From NCBI GenBank assembly GCA_038200275.1, contig JBBPYC010000082.1, positions 236,979 through 300,978 on the forward strand: a stretch of 64,000 nucleotides of DNA. The letters run 5' to 3'. The position numbers were made by a program, and so were the translations under genes. Source of the stretch: JBBPYC01 sp038200275 (lineage in GTDB: Bacteria > Pseudomonadota > Gammaproteobacteria > Burkholderiales > Burkholderiaceae_C). Below the pieces are notes generated by a model. It was given only the letters and a program-made list of their open reading frames with translations. It searched no databases and had not been told where the DNA came from. Positions 43,430-51,812 of this stretch are shown here, in pieces (positions within the stretch are counted from its first letter, which is position 1; each line of letters begins with the position of its first letter).

Positions 43430-44230
43430 TTGAGTCCGGACCAGATCAGGCAGTTGGCCGCCGAACTGCACCAGGCCGAGCGGACCCGCACGCAGGTCGA
43501 GCACTTCTCCAAGCGTCATCCGGACATGACGGTGGTAGACGGCTATGCGATCGCCCGCGAATGGGTCAAAGCAAAGATCGCCGAAGGCCGCACTGCACGC
43601 GGCCACAAGATCGGGTTGACGTCGCGCGCGATGCAGGTCTCGAGCAACATCACCGAACCCGATTACGGCACCTTGCTGGACGACATGTTTTTTGCCGAGG
43701 GCGGTGACATTGCGTTCAACCGCTTCATCGCACCGCGCATCGAAGTCGAGCTTGCGTTTGTGCTCGGCAAGCCGCTGAAAGGCCCCAACGTCACGATCTT
43801 CGACGTGCTGGCCGCGACCGACTACGTGGTGCCCGCGCTGGAGATCATCGATGCGCGCATCGAGCAGTTCGACCGCCACACCAAAGCGCCGCGCAAGGTG
43901 TTCGACACCATCGCCGACAACGCAGCGAATGCGGGCATCGTGACGGGTGGCCGCCCGGTCAAGCCCGATTCGGTTGACCTGCGCTGGGTTGCTGCGCTGC
44001 TGTACAAAAACGGCGTGATCGAGGAGTCGGGCGTGGCGGCGGCCGTGCTGAACCACCCTGCGATGGGCGTCGCGTGGCTGGCGAACAAGCTCGCCGCCTG
44101 GGACGAGCAACTCGACGCGGGTGAAATCGTGCTCGGCGGTTCATTCACGCGGCCGGTCACGGGTGCAGTCGGTGATACCTTTCATGCAGACTACGGGCCA
44201 CTCGGCTCGATCGCCTTCCGGTTTGTCTGA
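43430..44230 (+). CDS. hpaH: 2-oxo-hept-3-ene-1,7-dioate hydratase
   Basis: The product is 266 residues, MhpD-type hydratase. Landmarks: LAAELHQAERTRTQVEHFSK, GRTARGHKIGLTSRAMQVSS, EPDYGTLLDDMFFAEGGDIA and the metal-binding E-x-E of APRIEVELAFVLGK; AAWDEQLDAGEIVLGGSFTR near the end. It adds water to OHED to give 4-hydroxy-2-oxoheptanedioate. The start is TTG at 43430 after a GAGG, giving the usual length; no ATG fits. Confidence 0.95.
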   Translation: MSPDQIRQLAAELHQAERTRTQVEHFSKRHPDMTVVDGYAIAREWVKAKIAEGRTARGHKIGLTSRAMQVSSNITEPDYGTLLDDMFFAEGGDIAFNRFIAPRIEVELAFVLGKPLKGPNVTIFDVLAATDYVVPALEIIDARIEQFDRHTKAPRKVFDTIADNAANAGIVTGGRPVKPDSVDLRWVAALLYKNGVIEESGVAAAVLNHPAMGVAWLANKLAAWDEQLDAGEIVLGGSFTRPVTGAVGDTFHADYGPLGSIAFRFV

Positions 44231-44285
44231 TCCGCAAGACCGCTCGTTGCCAATCCGCTTTTCATTTGTCTTAAAAACGCCATTC

Positions 44286-45095
44286 ATGAAGTCCCCCCGC
44301 AATCCTTTCAAGCAAGCCTTGCGCGAACAGCGCCCGCAGATCGGCCTGTGGCTCGGTCTGGCCAATTCTTACAGTGCGGAGATTTGCGCGGCGGCCGGTT
44401 TCGACTGGCTGCTGATCGACGGCGAACATGCGCCGAACGATGTGCGCAGCGTGCTCGAACAACTGCAGACCATCGCAGGCTACCCAGGCACTCATGCGGC
44501 CGCGCGCGTGCCGATCGGCCACGGCGAGGTCGGCACTGCGTTGATCAAGCAGTACCTGGACATCGGCGTGCAAACCTTGCTGGTGCCGATGGTCGACACC
44601 GCACAGCAAGCAGCCGATCTGGTGCGCGCGGTGCGCTACCCCCCGACGGGTCTGCGCGGCATGGCAGGCGCGCGCGCATCCGGCTGGGGCCGCTACCCGC
44701 GCTATGTACATGAGGCGAATGAGCAGATCTGCCTGCTGGTGCAGATCGAATCCAAGGCCAGCCTCGACAACCTGGACGCGATCTGCGCGACCGATGGCAT
44801 CGACGGCATCTTCATCGGCCCAGCCGACTTGTCTGCATCGCTCGGCCGCGTCGGTGATCCCGGCCATGCAGACGTGCAGGCTGCGATTGGCGATGTGATC
44901 ACGCGGGGCGTGAATGCGGGCAAGGGCGTCGGCATTCTCAGCAGCGACGAGGCGTTGACCCGCCGCTATCTGGGCCTGGGCGCAACGTTCGTTGCGGTCG
45001 GGCTGGACACGAACCTTTTGATGCGCGGCACAACCGAACTGGCAGCGCGCTACAAAGCAGATCTGGTCGTGATGGCCGCAGGCAAAACGTACTAG
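44286..45095 (+). CDS. hpaI: 4-hydroxy-2-oxoheptanedioate aldolase
   Basis: The product is 269 residues of the HpcH/HpaI class II aldolase family. Landmarks: RPQIGLWLGLANSYSAEICA, the metal and base region FDWLLIDGEHAPNDVRSVLE, GVQTLLVPMVDTAQQAADLV, GARASGWGRYPRYVHEANEQ and DGIFIGPADLSASLG. It cleaves HKHD to pyruvate and succinic semialdehyde, ending the lower pathway. The next gene follows after 105 bases. Confidence 0.96.
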   Translation: MKSPRNPFKQALREQRPQIGLWLGLANSYSAEICAAAGFDWLLIDGEHAPNDVRSVLEQLQTIAGYPGTHAAARVPIGHGEVGTALIKQYLDIGVQTLLVPMVDTAQQAADLVRAVRYPPTGLRGMAGARASGWGRYPRYVHEANEQICLLVQIESKASLDNLDAICATDGIDGIFIGPADLSASLGRVGDPGHADVQAAIGDVITRGVNAGKGVGILSSDEALTRRYLGLGATFVAVGLDTNLLMRGTTELAARYKADLVVMAAGKTY

Positions 45096-45200
45096 CTCAG
45101 TCCAATCCCACCGGGCCGGTGCCGGCCGAAGCGGACGAGCCTGACTGGGTCGGTTCGACGCACTTGGTGGCCGATCGAGAACACTGGAGAGATTGCAACC

Positions 45201-45995
45201 ATGAACGCTGTACTTGCACCCACCGCTGCGCCTACGTCCCACTTGCCGGTGCACCCGGACGAATGGGCAGCGCGGATTGAGCTGGCGGCCTGCTACCGCG
45301 TGTTTGCGCTGCTCGGCTGGACCGAGATGATCTACAACCACATCACAGTGCGGTTGCCGACCAGCGTGAGCGGTGCGCACCACAAGCAGTTCCTGATCAA
45401 CCCGTTCGGCTTGCACTACAGCGAGGTGACGGCGAGCAACCTGGTCAAGATCGATCTGAACGGCAACGTGCTGGGCCGCTCCAGGTACAAGGTCAACCCG
45501 GCCGGCTTCGTGGTGCACGCAGCCATCCATGCAGCACTGGACGACGCGCACTGCGTGATGCATACGCACACCACGGCGGGGGCTGCGGTGGCGAGCCTCG
45601 AGGGCGGCTTGCAGCAAAGCAATTTCTATACGGCGCAGTTGCACGACATGGTCGCGTATCACGACTTCGAAGGCATCACGATCCATGCCGAGGAAGGCCC
45701 GCGACTGCTGCAGAGCATCGGCAACAAGCAGGCCGTGATTCTGCGTAACCACGGGTTGCTGAGCTGGGGCCTAACGGTGCCGCAAGCGTTCGTCATCTTG
45801 TGGACCTTGCAGCGCGCCTGCGACATTCAACTGGCCACATTGAGCATGGGCCGGGCCATTCCCGTCAGCGCTGACACGGCGGCGCGCTGCACGCGCGATG
45901 CGTTGCAGTTCCAGCCTGAACATGGCGCGGGCCAGGACGTGTTCGATGCGCTGGTGCGGCAGGTCGAGCGGCTTGATGAAAGCTATAAAAATTAG
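45201..45995 (+). CDS. Class II aldolase/adducin domain protein
   Basis: The product is 264 residues. Aldolase II fold with the zinc histidines in HCVMHTHTTAGAAVASLEGG and, later, AVILRNHGLLSWGLTVPQAF; also FLINPFGLHYSEVTASNLVK near residue 65. Members are L-fuculose-phosphate aldolase-like or act on unphosphorylated 3-hydroxy-2-oxo acids. It lies downstream of hpaI in the same direction and may extend the pathway, but its substrate is not evident. Its stop codon TAG lies in a GCTATAAAAATTAGAGC word resembling a partial mini-hairpin. Confidence 0.87.
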   Translation: MNAVLAPTAAPTSHLPVHPDEWAARIELAACYRVFALLGWTEMIYNHITVRLPTSVSGAHHKQFLINPFGLHYSEVTASNLVKIDLNGNVLGRSRYKVNPAGFVVHAAIHAALDDAHCVMHTHTTAGAAVASLEGGLQQSNFYTAQLHDMVAYHDFEGITIHAEEGPRLLQSIGNKQAVILRNHGLLSWGLTVPQAFVILWTLQRACDIQLATLSMGRAIPVSADTAARCTRDALQFQPEHGAGQDVFDALVRQVERLDESYKN

Positions 45996-46034
45996 AGCAA
46001 ACTACGCAGTCAGATCAAGCGCCAGGAGCATTAT

Positions 46035-47048
46035 TTGTTGAAAAAAATAGCCATTTACGGCGCTGGCTCGATCGGCGGCTGGATCGGGGTGGCACTGGCA
46101 CGCGCGGGTTGCGATGTCAGCGTGGTGGCACGCGGCGCGACGCTGGCGGCGATCCAGCGCGACGGCCTGCGGCTGCATCGCAACGGCAAGCTGGAGGCAG
46201 CGCCGGTCACGGCCAGCGACGACCCGGCCAAGCTCGGCGTGCAGGACCTGGTCGTGATCGCAGTGAAAGCGCCGGCGCTTGCGCAGATCGCGTCGGCGGT
46301 CGCGCCGCTGCTGGGGGCCCAGACGGCTGTGCTGACCGCAATGAACGGTGTGCCGTGGTGGTACTTTCTGTCGCCGGGTTTCGGCGGCGCCCTTGCTGGC
46401 CGTCGGCTCGAATCCGTCGATCCAGACGGCCGCATCGCGCGTGGCATCCCGGTGGAACACGTGCTCGGCTGCGTCGTGCATGCAAGCTGCTCGCTCGACA
46501 GCCCCGGCGTGGTGCGGCATCACTTCGGCAACCAGTTGATCGTGGGGGAGCCGTCTGGCGGCGTGTCTGCGCGCGCCACGGAACTCGCCGCCCTGCTGGA
46601 GCAAGCCGGCATCGAGGTCAAGGTGTCCGACCGCATTCAGCGCGACATCTGGTTCAAGCTCTGGGGCAACATGACGGTCAACCCGATCAGCGCATTCACC
46701 GGCGCCACGACCGATCGCATCATGGGCGACCCACTGGTGCGCGCGTTCGCGTCGAGCGTGATGCTGGAAGCCAAAGCCATCGGCGCGCGCATCGGCATCG
46801 ACATCCCGCAGCAGCCGGAGGACCGGCATGCCATCACGGCGAAGCTCGGTGCGTTCAAGACGTCCATGCTGCAGGATGTGGAGGCGCAGCGTCCGGTCGA
46901 GCTCGATGCGCTGGTGACCGTGGTGCATGAGCTGGGCCAGCTGACTGCGGTGGCCACGCCGTTCACCGACGCGCTGCTTGGGCTGGCGCGGTTGCACGCG
47001 TGCGGCATCGGGCTGTATTCACAAGCAAGCGACGCCAGCGTCGTTTGA
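46035..47048 (+). CDS. 2-dehydropantoate 2-reductase family protein (ApbA/PanE-like)
   Basis: The product is 337 residues. Rossmann start KKIAIYGAGSIGGWIGVALA, then DLVVIAVKAPALAQIASAV, VLTAMNGVPWWYFLSPGFGG and GCVVHASCSLDSPGVVRHHF. The C-terminal helical domain has DIWFKLWGNMTVNPISAFTG, holding the catalytic Lys/Asn region. Start is TTG at 46035 (a second TTG follows), with AGGAG six bases upstream. Such paralogues outside pantothenate loci reduce other 2-oxo acids. It may act on a 2-oxo product from the aldolase next door (inference). Confidence 0.87.
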   Translation: MLKKIAIYGAGSIGGWIGVALARAGCDVSVVARGATLAAIQRDGLRLHRNGKLEAAPVTASDDPAKLGVQDLVVIAVKAPALAQIASAVAPLLGAQTAVLTAMNGVPWWYFLSPGFGGALAGRRLESVDPDGRIARGIPVEHVLGCVVHASCSLDSPGVVRHHFGNQLIVGEPSGGVSARATELAALLEQAGIEVKVSDRIQRDIWFKLWGNMTVNPISAFTGATTDRIMGDPLVRAFASSVMLEAKAIGARIGIDIPQQPEDRHAITAKLGAFKTSMLQDVEAQRPVELDALVTVVHELGQLTAVATPFTDALLGLARLHACGIGLYSQASDASVV

Positions 47049-47087
47049 TCCCTCGCGAACGAATGCGTCTTTCTTCTGACATCGTCC

Positions 47088-48020
47088 ATGGCCGTCGCTG
47101 ATCCGGTTTCTCCCCTGCCCGCCCCCACCCGCGCGCTCAGCAGCGGCGCGTTCATCACGCTGCTGTCGATCGCGCTGATGATGGGCGCGAACCATGTGGG
47201 AGCCCGCATTGCGTTCAACAACGGCGTTGATGTCATCACGGCGATCTCGTGCCGCAGCGTGGTGACCGCCTGCGTGGTCTGGGCGCTGGTGGCCTGGCAG
47301 GGCGTGCCGCTCAAATTCAGCACACGCGAAAAGCGCTGGCTAACCGCCATCGGCGTGCTGATCGCGGTGCAAAGCTATTGCCTTTATTCCGCGGTGGCGC
47401 GGCTGCCCGTGGCGCTGGCGCTGCTCGCGTTCAACTCGTTTCCGATCTGGATCGCGGGCTGGAACTGGCTGCTGTACCGGCGCCCGCCGGAACGCGCAAC
47501 GTTGCAGGCGATGCCGGTGATCCTGCTCGGGCTGGCGCTGGCACTCGACGTGTTCGGTGCCACGTCGGATTTGAGTGCGGCAGCGCACTGGGGCCAGATC
47601 GGCACCGGCGTTGCGTTTGCCTTCGGGGCGGCTGCCACGTTCGGGTTGGCGCTTGTCCTCACGCAGCACGAAGCTGGCGCGGTCGATGGTCGGGTGCGCA
47701 CCGCCACCACCATGAGCATGGTCGGCGCGATCGCGGTGCTGGCTGCGTGGAGCCAGGGCGGTTTTCATTGGCCGCAGGCCGCGGCCGGCTGGTGGGGGCT
47801 GGCCGCGCTGACCATGCTGTACGGCACGGGTATCACCGTGCTGTTCACGGTGCTGCCGCGGCTCGGCGTGGCGGGCAACTCATCGATCATGAACGTGGAG
47901 CCAGTGTTCGCGCTGCTGCTGGGCTGGTTGATCCTGGGCCAAGTGATTGCGCCGTTGCAGATCGCCGGCGCGCTGCTGGTGGTGAGCGCAGTGGTCTGGC
48001 TCGGCTTGCGCAAGAAGTAG
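47088..48020 (+). CDS. DMT-superfamily (EamA) transporter
   Basis: The product is 310 residues with ten predicted membrane helices and the two-repeat EamA plan. Landmarks: SIALMMGANHVGARIAFNNG (helix 1), PVALALLAFNSFPIWIAGWN at the end of repeat 1, and AGNSSIMNVEPVFALLLGWL in repeat 2. EamA proteins are metabolite/drug exporters or importers of unknown specificity. It follows the reductase by 39 bases, so it is probably the end of the extended hpa transcript. The alpha/beta-hydrolase pseudogene starts 4 bases after its stop. Confidence 0.88.
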   Translation: MAVADPVSPLPAPTRALSSGAFITLLSIALMMGANHVGARIAFNNGVDVITAISCRSVVTACVVWALVAWQGVPLKFSTREKRWLTAIGVLIAVQSYCLYSAVARLPVALALLAFNSFPIWIAGWNWLLYRRPPERATLQAMPVILLGLALALDVFGATSDLSAAAHWGQIGTGVAFAFGAAATFGLALVLTQHEAGAVDGRVRTATTMSMVGAIAVLAAWSQGGFHWPQAAAGWWGLAALTMLYGTGITVLFTVLPRLGVAGNSSIMNVEPVFALLLGWLILGQVIAPLQIAGALLVVSAVVWLGLRKK

Positions 48021-48024
48021 ACCG

Positions 48025-48923
48025 GTGGCGATCGAGCATCTCCGGGTCCCTGCGAACGGCGCCACGTTCCCTATCGCGCGTGCCGGCCAGGGGCCGCCAT
48101 TCCTGCTGCTGCGCAATTGGCCGGAAATCTGGCCAACCCGGCAGCCGGTGGTGGCGCGGCTGGCCGACCGCTACACGCTGATCGCGCTGGATATGCGCGG
48201 TTTCGGTGACAGCGACAAGCCGACAGATGCGTTCGGGCTGCAAGTCCATGTCGAGGATCTGCTGGCCCTGCTGGCCCTGCTAGCCGTGCTGCAGGTCGAG
48301 CAGATGGGCATCGTTGGGCATCGTTGGGCACGATGTCGGCGGCGCAGTGATGCAGGCACTGGCGCGCACGGCGCCGCAACGTTGCGCCGGTCGGTTTTTT
48401 TTCAACCTCGTTTATCCCGGCATCGGCGCCCGCATGGCAGCGCTGGACTGGCTGAACGGGATCTGGCACCAGTCGTTCAATCAGACGGGATTGGCGACCC
48501 GTCCAGTGGGTACGAACCGCGGGAGCCGCGGCGCCTACATTGCGCATTTCCTGTGTTATTGGGCCGATCGCAAAGATCGGGTTCGACTATGTGCTCGATT
48601 CGTTCACCGAAAACTTCATGCAGCTCGGCAACCTGGCAGGCGGCTTCGCGCACTACCGCGCATCCCATACAAGCCGCGTTGTCATGATGAAGGGCGAAGC
48701 CCCCATACTGCCACCGGTCGGGCTGCCCACCTGCGTGCGCTGGGCCGAGCACGATCCGCTGTTCCCGTATGCCCGGACCGACCGGCTCGCAGAAACATTG
48801 ACCGACTTCGACGTCGCGATGTTCGAGGGCGTCGGGCATTTTCCGCATCGGGAGGCGCCGGATCGTGCAGCGGTCGAGATCGCGACGTACTTCGAACGCA
48901 TCGGTTGGCGGCCATGCCGCTGA
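48025..48923 (+). pseudogene. Alpha/beta hydrolase, broken by frameshifts
   Basis: The beginning reads PPFLLLRNWPEIWPTRQPVV and YTLIALDMRGFGDSDKPTDA, clear alpha/beta-hydrolase sequence. At 48306-48330 a 10-base word, GGGCATCGTT, is duplicated in tandem; it splits QMGIVGH from DVGGAVMQALARTAPQRCAG, which is now in another frame. A further frame change near 48570-48590 leads to FDYVLDSFTENFMQLGNLAG, CVRWAEHDPLFPYARTDRLA (catalytic Asp region) and EGVGHFPHREAPDRAAVEIA (catalytic His). Start is GTG 48025. All pieces of a normal protein of about 295 residues are present, so the damage is recent or a sequencing artefact. Confidence 0.88.
48306..48330 (+). repeat. 10-base tandem duplication causing a frameshift
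   Basis: GGGCATCGTT occurs twice in tandem, followed by GGGCA. Removing one copy restores the motif Gly-Ile-Val-Gly-His-Asp-Val-Gly-Gly across the junction. A 9-base repeat (GCTGGCCCT) lies about 35 bases upstream and is in frame. Confidence 0.9.
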
Positions 48924-49058
48924 TCGCGCCGCGTCTTAAAAACGGTGTTCGCGGCAACCACTTGTCCGGTTCGCTTGTTGCCGGGGCCAAGGCACGGGCG
49001 TTCCGCTCCTCCACTCGGGTCGGCTGAAATCTCCGCCATCCCTTCCCGTTCATCCCAT

Positions 49059-49859
49059 ATGAAGAAGCCGCCACGACCCAACCTGCACGACGCCGCCACC
49101 ACCGTTGTTGTTGTTCACGGGGCCGCCCATGCCATCCGTGCTTTCGCCGTCTTGCTCTGCTGCTCGATCGGTGCGTTCGCCCCGCTTGGCACGGCACACG
49201 CGCAGACCGTACTGGCAGCACCGACGCCAGCCAGGTCGTCCACCGCCCCGGCGGTGTCGGACCCCGACGCACGCTGGAGCGCTGACTTGGCCGCATTCGA
49301 TGCTGCGGATCAAGCGCAACCGCAGCCGCCCGGCGGCGTGCTGTTCATCGGCAGTTCGTCGATCCGGCGCTGGACGTCGCTCGAGCATCAGTTCGCGCAG
49401 CAACTGCCGGTCGTGATCCGGCGCGGGCTCGGCGGCTCGCGCATCGACGACTGGAGCCGGCAGTTGAACCGGCTCGTCTTGCGCTACCGGCCGAGGCTGG
49501 TGTTGCTGTATGCAGGCGACAACGACATTGCCGAAGGCCGCTCACCGACTGCGGTGCTTGCCAGCGTGAAGAAGTTCGTCACCGGCGTTCGCAGCGCGCT
49601 GCACGGCACACGCATCGCGTTCATCTCGATCAAGCCGAGCCCGCGCCGCAGCCAGTGGATGGCCAACGTGCGTGAGGCGAATGCGCTGGTACGGGCTTAT
49701 GCGGAGGCCGATCCGACGGTCGACTACATCGATGTATTCACACCGATGCTCGACAAGGACGGCCAACCGCGCGAGGAGCTTTTTTTGCCCGACGGTCTGC
49801 ACTTGAACGACACGGGCTATTCGCTGTGGCGTTCGGTTATTGCCGATCGACTGCGTTGA
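49059..49859 (+). CDS. SGNH/GDSL-family hydrolase, exported
   Basis: The product is 266 residues. The signal peptide is AFAVLLCCSIGAFAPLGTAH with an A-H-A-Q site near residue 49. Block I is VLFIGSSSIRRW (nucleophile Ser), block II GLGGSRIDDW, block III LYAGDNDIAEG (oxyanion Asn) and block V FLPDGLHLNDTGY (catalytic Asp and His). It should be a periplasmic esterase or acyl hydrolase. Its last 23 bases overlap the end of the convergent opgC. Confidence 0.88.
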   Translation: MKKPPRPNLHDAATTVVVVHGAAHAIRAFAVLLCCSIGAFAPLGTAHAQTVLAAPTPARSSTAPAVSDPDARWSADLAAFDAADQAQPQPPGGVLFIGSSSIRRWTSLEHQFAQQLPVVIRRGLGGSRIDDWSRQLNRLVLRYRPRLVLLYAGDNDIAEGRSPTAVLASVKKFVTGVRSALHGTRIAFISIKPSPRRSQWMANVREANALVRAYAEADPTVDYIDVFTPMLDKDGQPREELFLPDGLHLNDTGYSLWRSVIADRLR

Positions 49860-51081
49860 CAGTACCCACAGATACTGGAGCCACAGGTGCTGCTGCAGCA
49901 GCACCTGTGGCATCCATTGCCGCCCCAGTCACGGCCATGGTTGCGGCCATCGCCCTGCTTCGCTGCGCAGCCCGCCAGCGGTCGAGCTTCAACAGCACAA
50001 CCGCCAGCCCGTAGAGCAGCGCAAAGCTGCCCGCCAGCAGCGCCACATCAAGCCAGATCGGCCGCGCCGGGTCACTTGCACCGAACAGCGCGAGTGCGAG
50101 CAGCACCAGCACCAGGTGTGCGCAGAAAATGGAAAGCGACGAAGCCCCCAGCGTTTCCAGTAGGTGCCAGCGCGGTTTCCACGCCACCAGCCGCGGTCCG
50201 AAGCGCAGCAGCAGCACGATCAACGCGAGCAGATTGAGCACGCGCAGCGGGCCCAGGTGCCATTTGTCGAACAGGACATTGCCATCTCGCCAGATCAGAA
50301 ACGGGGTTTGCCCGTGCAGATGGCGCCATAAGAACCCGGTGATCGCGAGTGCTGCCGCCGCACCCAGCAACCAACGCGGAAACTGCGCCGCACCGTGGGC
50401 ATCGACCGCCTGCGTCAGGCCCTTGGCGCCGAAGCACAACCCGAACATCCAAACGAACTGCCATGCAAGCGGATCGAACGCGCCGGTCTGTGCAAACGGA
50501 ATCCGGCGCAGGCCACTGTGGGCGGCCATCGCCTCGTAGAGCCATTGCCACGCACCGAACTGCGCACACAACCACAGCGCAACGCTGGCCGCCATCCAGC
50601 CGGCCCAACCCCGCCGCATCGCATGCGTGAGTACGAACGGGCTCAGCAGCATGAACAGCACGTACATCGGCAGGATGTCGAGCAGCGGCGGGTTGTAGAG
50701 CATGACCAGCGCGGCGCGGCCAGCCAGCCAGGGGTCTTCGAGGTAGAACGAAATGAGGTTCGTGACCGCCGGTTGCTCGACCTTGATGCCGAGCCGCGCG
50801 ATCACCATGAACAAAAACAGCAGCAACGCCGCCTGGCAAAGATAGATCTTGAGTGCGCGCCATTCGAAGGCGCGCCACATGGCCAACTGGCCGCGGCGCC
50901 GCGCGAGTTCCGAATAAACCCAACCGGCCATGAACGCCGACAGGAGCACGAAGCCTTCGGCCGCCGACACGAAGCCGAATGGCTGGCCGGCTCGGCTGGC
51001 GAAATGCGTCGGCATGTGCGTGACCGTCATCAGTACCAGCATGACGCCGCGCAGCGCGTCGAGTTCAGGCCGGCGCGTCAT
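49837..51081 (-). CDS. opgC: OpgC-family membrane protein (osmoregulated periplasmic glucan succinylation)
   Basis: The product is 414 residues with about ten membrane helices. The start TRRPELDALRGVMLVLMTVT and THMPTHFASRAGQPFGFVSA match OpgC, followed by EGFVLLSAFMAGWVYSELAR. In Rhodobacter OpgC attaches succinyl groups to periplasmic glucans. The last 30 residues are Ala/Thr/Val-rich low complexity (about MAATMAVTGAAMDATG) and include a segment encoded by a perfect 32-bp palindrome. No opgGH genes are in the window. Convergent overlap with the SGNH hydrolase gene. Confidence 0.87.
   Translation of the reverse strand: MTRRPELDALRGVMLVLMTVTHMPTHFASRAGQPFGFVSAAEGFVLLSAFMAGWVYSELARRRGQLAMWRAFEWRALKIYLCQAALLLFLFMVIARLGIKVEQPAVTNLISFYLEDPWLAGRAALVMLYNPPLLDILPMYVLFMLLSPFVLTHAMRRGWAGWMAASVALWLCAQFGAWQWLYEAMAAHSGLRRIPFAQTGAFDPLAWQFVWMFGLCFGAKGLTQAVDAHGAAQFPRWLLGAAAALAITGFLWRHLHGQTPFLIWRDGNVLFDKWHLGPLRVLNLLALIVLLLRFGPRLVAWKPRWHLLETLGASSLSIFCAHLVLVLLALALFGASDPARPIWLDVALLAGSFALLYGLAVVLLKLDRWRAAQRSRAMAATMAVTGAAMDATGAAAAAPVAPVSVGTVNAVDRQ
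49880..49911. repeat. Perfect 32-bp palindrome at the opgC 3' end
   Basis: 16-bp arms meet without a loop (49880-49895 / 49896-49911), centred on CTGCAG. It lies 20 bases after the SGNH-hydrolase stop and inside the opgC coding sequence, encoding an Ala-rich tail. It could end the convergent transcripts or be an inserted palindromic element. Confidence 0.9.
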
Positions 51082-51150
51082 TCACCCACCAACGCTGGAA
51101 CTCAGGATGGGCAATGGACCCAGCCAGCGTGCGGCTGGGCCATGCCGACG

Positions 51151-51735
51151 TTACTGCTTGACCGCTTCCACCTGGATCAGCAGGCGGATGTCGTCGGGCA
51201 GGCCGTACTGCAGGCCGTAGTCGATGCCCCATTGGCTGCGCTGGATCGTGGTTTCGAAGTCGCCGCCGCAAACCGGGCGCTTTAGCTGCCGGCTTTCATA
51301 GCAGTTGAAGTGATTTGCGGTCAGCGTCACTGGCAACGTCTTGCCCATCATCGTGAGGCTGCCGTTGACCTTCTGCACCTTGTCGCTGTCGAAACTGAAC
51401 GAATCGCTGGTGAATGTGGCGGTCGGATTTTCTTCCACCTTGAAGAAGTCTTTGCTCTTCAAGTGGGTGTCCAGCGCTGCAATGCCGGTCGACACCGACG
51501 CCATCTGGATCGTGAACTCGGCCTTGCCGGTCTTGGCCGCCGAGTCCATCGTGACGGTGCCTTCCTTCTTGTCGAAGCGGCCCCGCAAGGTCGACGTCTT
51601 GTTGTGCATGGCTTCGAAATTTACGAATGTATGGCTGGGATCGGCCACGTAGGTCTCGGCATGCACCGTGGTGACGGCGACGAGTGTGCTGACTGCAGCG
51701 GCGATGAACATGAGGGAGCCGGGCTTGATGGTCAT
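51151..51735 (-). CDS. YceI-family periplasmic protein (copy A)
   Basis: The product is 194 residues. Signal peptide LMFIAAAVSTLVAVTTVHAE, cleavage near 26. Mature start ETYVADPSHTFVNFEAMHNK, then IQMASVSTGIAALDTHLKSK and VQKVNGSLTMMGKTLPVTLT, the standard lipocalin-like YceI barrel that binds polyisoprenoid or similar lipids. ESRQLKRPVCGGDFETTIQR and SQWGIDYGL close the domain. Last gene of the b561-YceI-YceI run, 77 bases after copy B. Confidence 0.93.
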   Translation of the reverse strand: MTIKPGSLMFIAAAVSTLVAVTTVHAETYVADPSHTFVNFEAMHNKTSTLRGRFDKKEGTVTMDSAAKTGKAEFTIQMASVSTGIAALDTHLKSKDFFKVEENPTATFTSDSFSFDSDKVQKVNGSLTMMGKTLPVTLTANHFNCYESRQLKRPVCGGDFETTIQRSQWGIDYGLQYGLPDDIRLLIQVEAVKQ

Positions 51736-51812
51736 GAGGAACTGGCCTTTCTTTCGAGGAATAAACGAAAACAAAACGAGAGTCGGGAAGGGGCATCGGA
51801 CTCAGCAGCCCC

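Noticed and set aside
44121..44285. A longer N-terminus for the HpaI aldolase
   Set aside because: The upstream in-frame extension overlaps the end of hpaH in another frame and lacks similarity; the ATG at 44286 fits the family.
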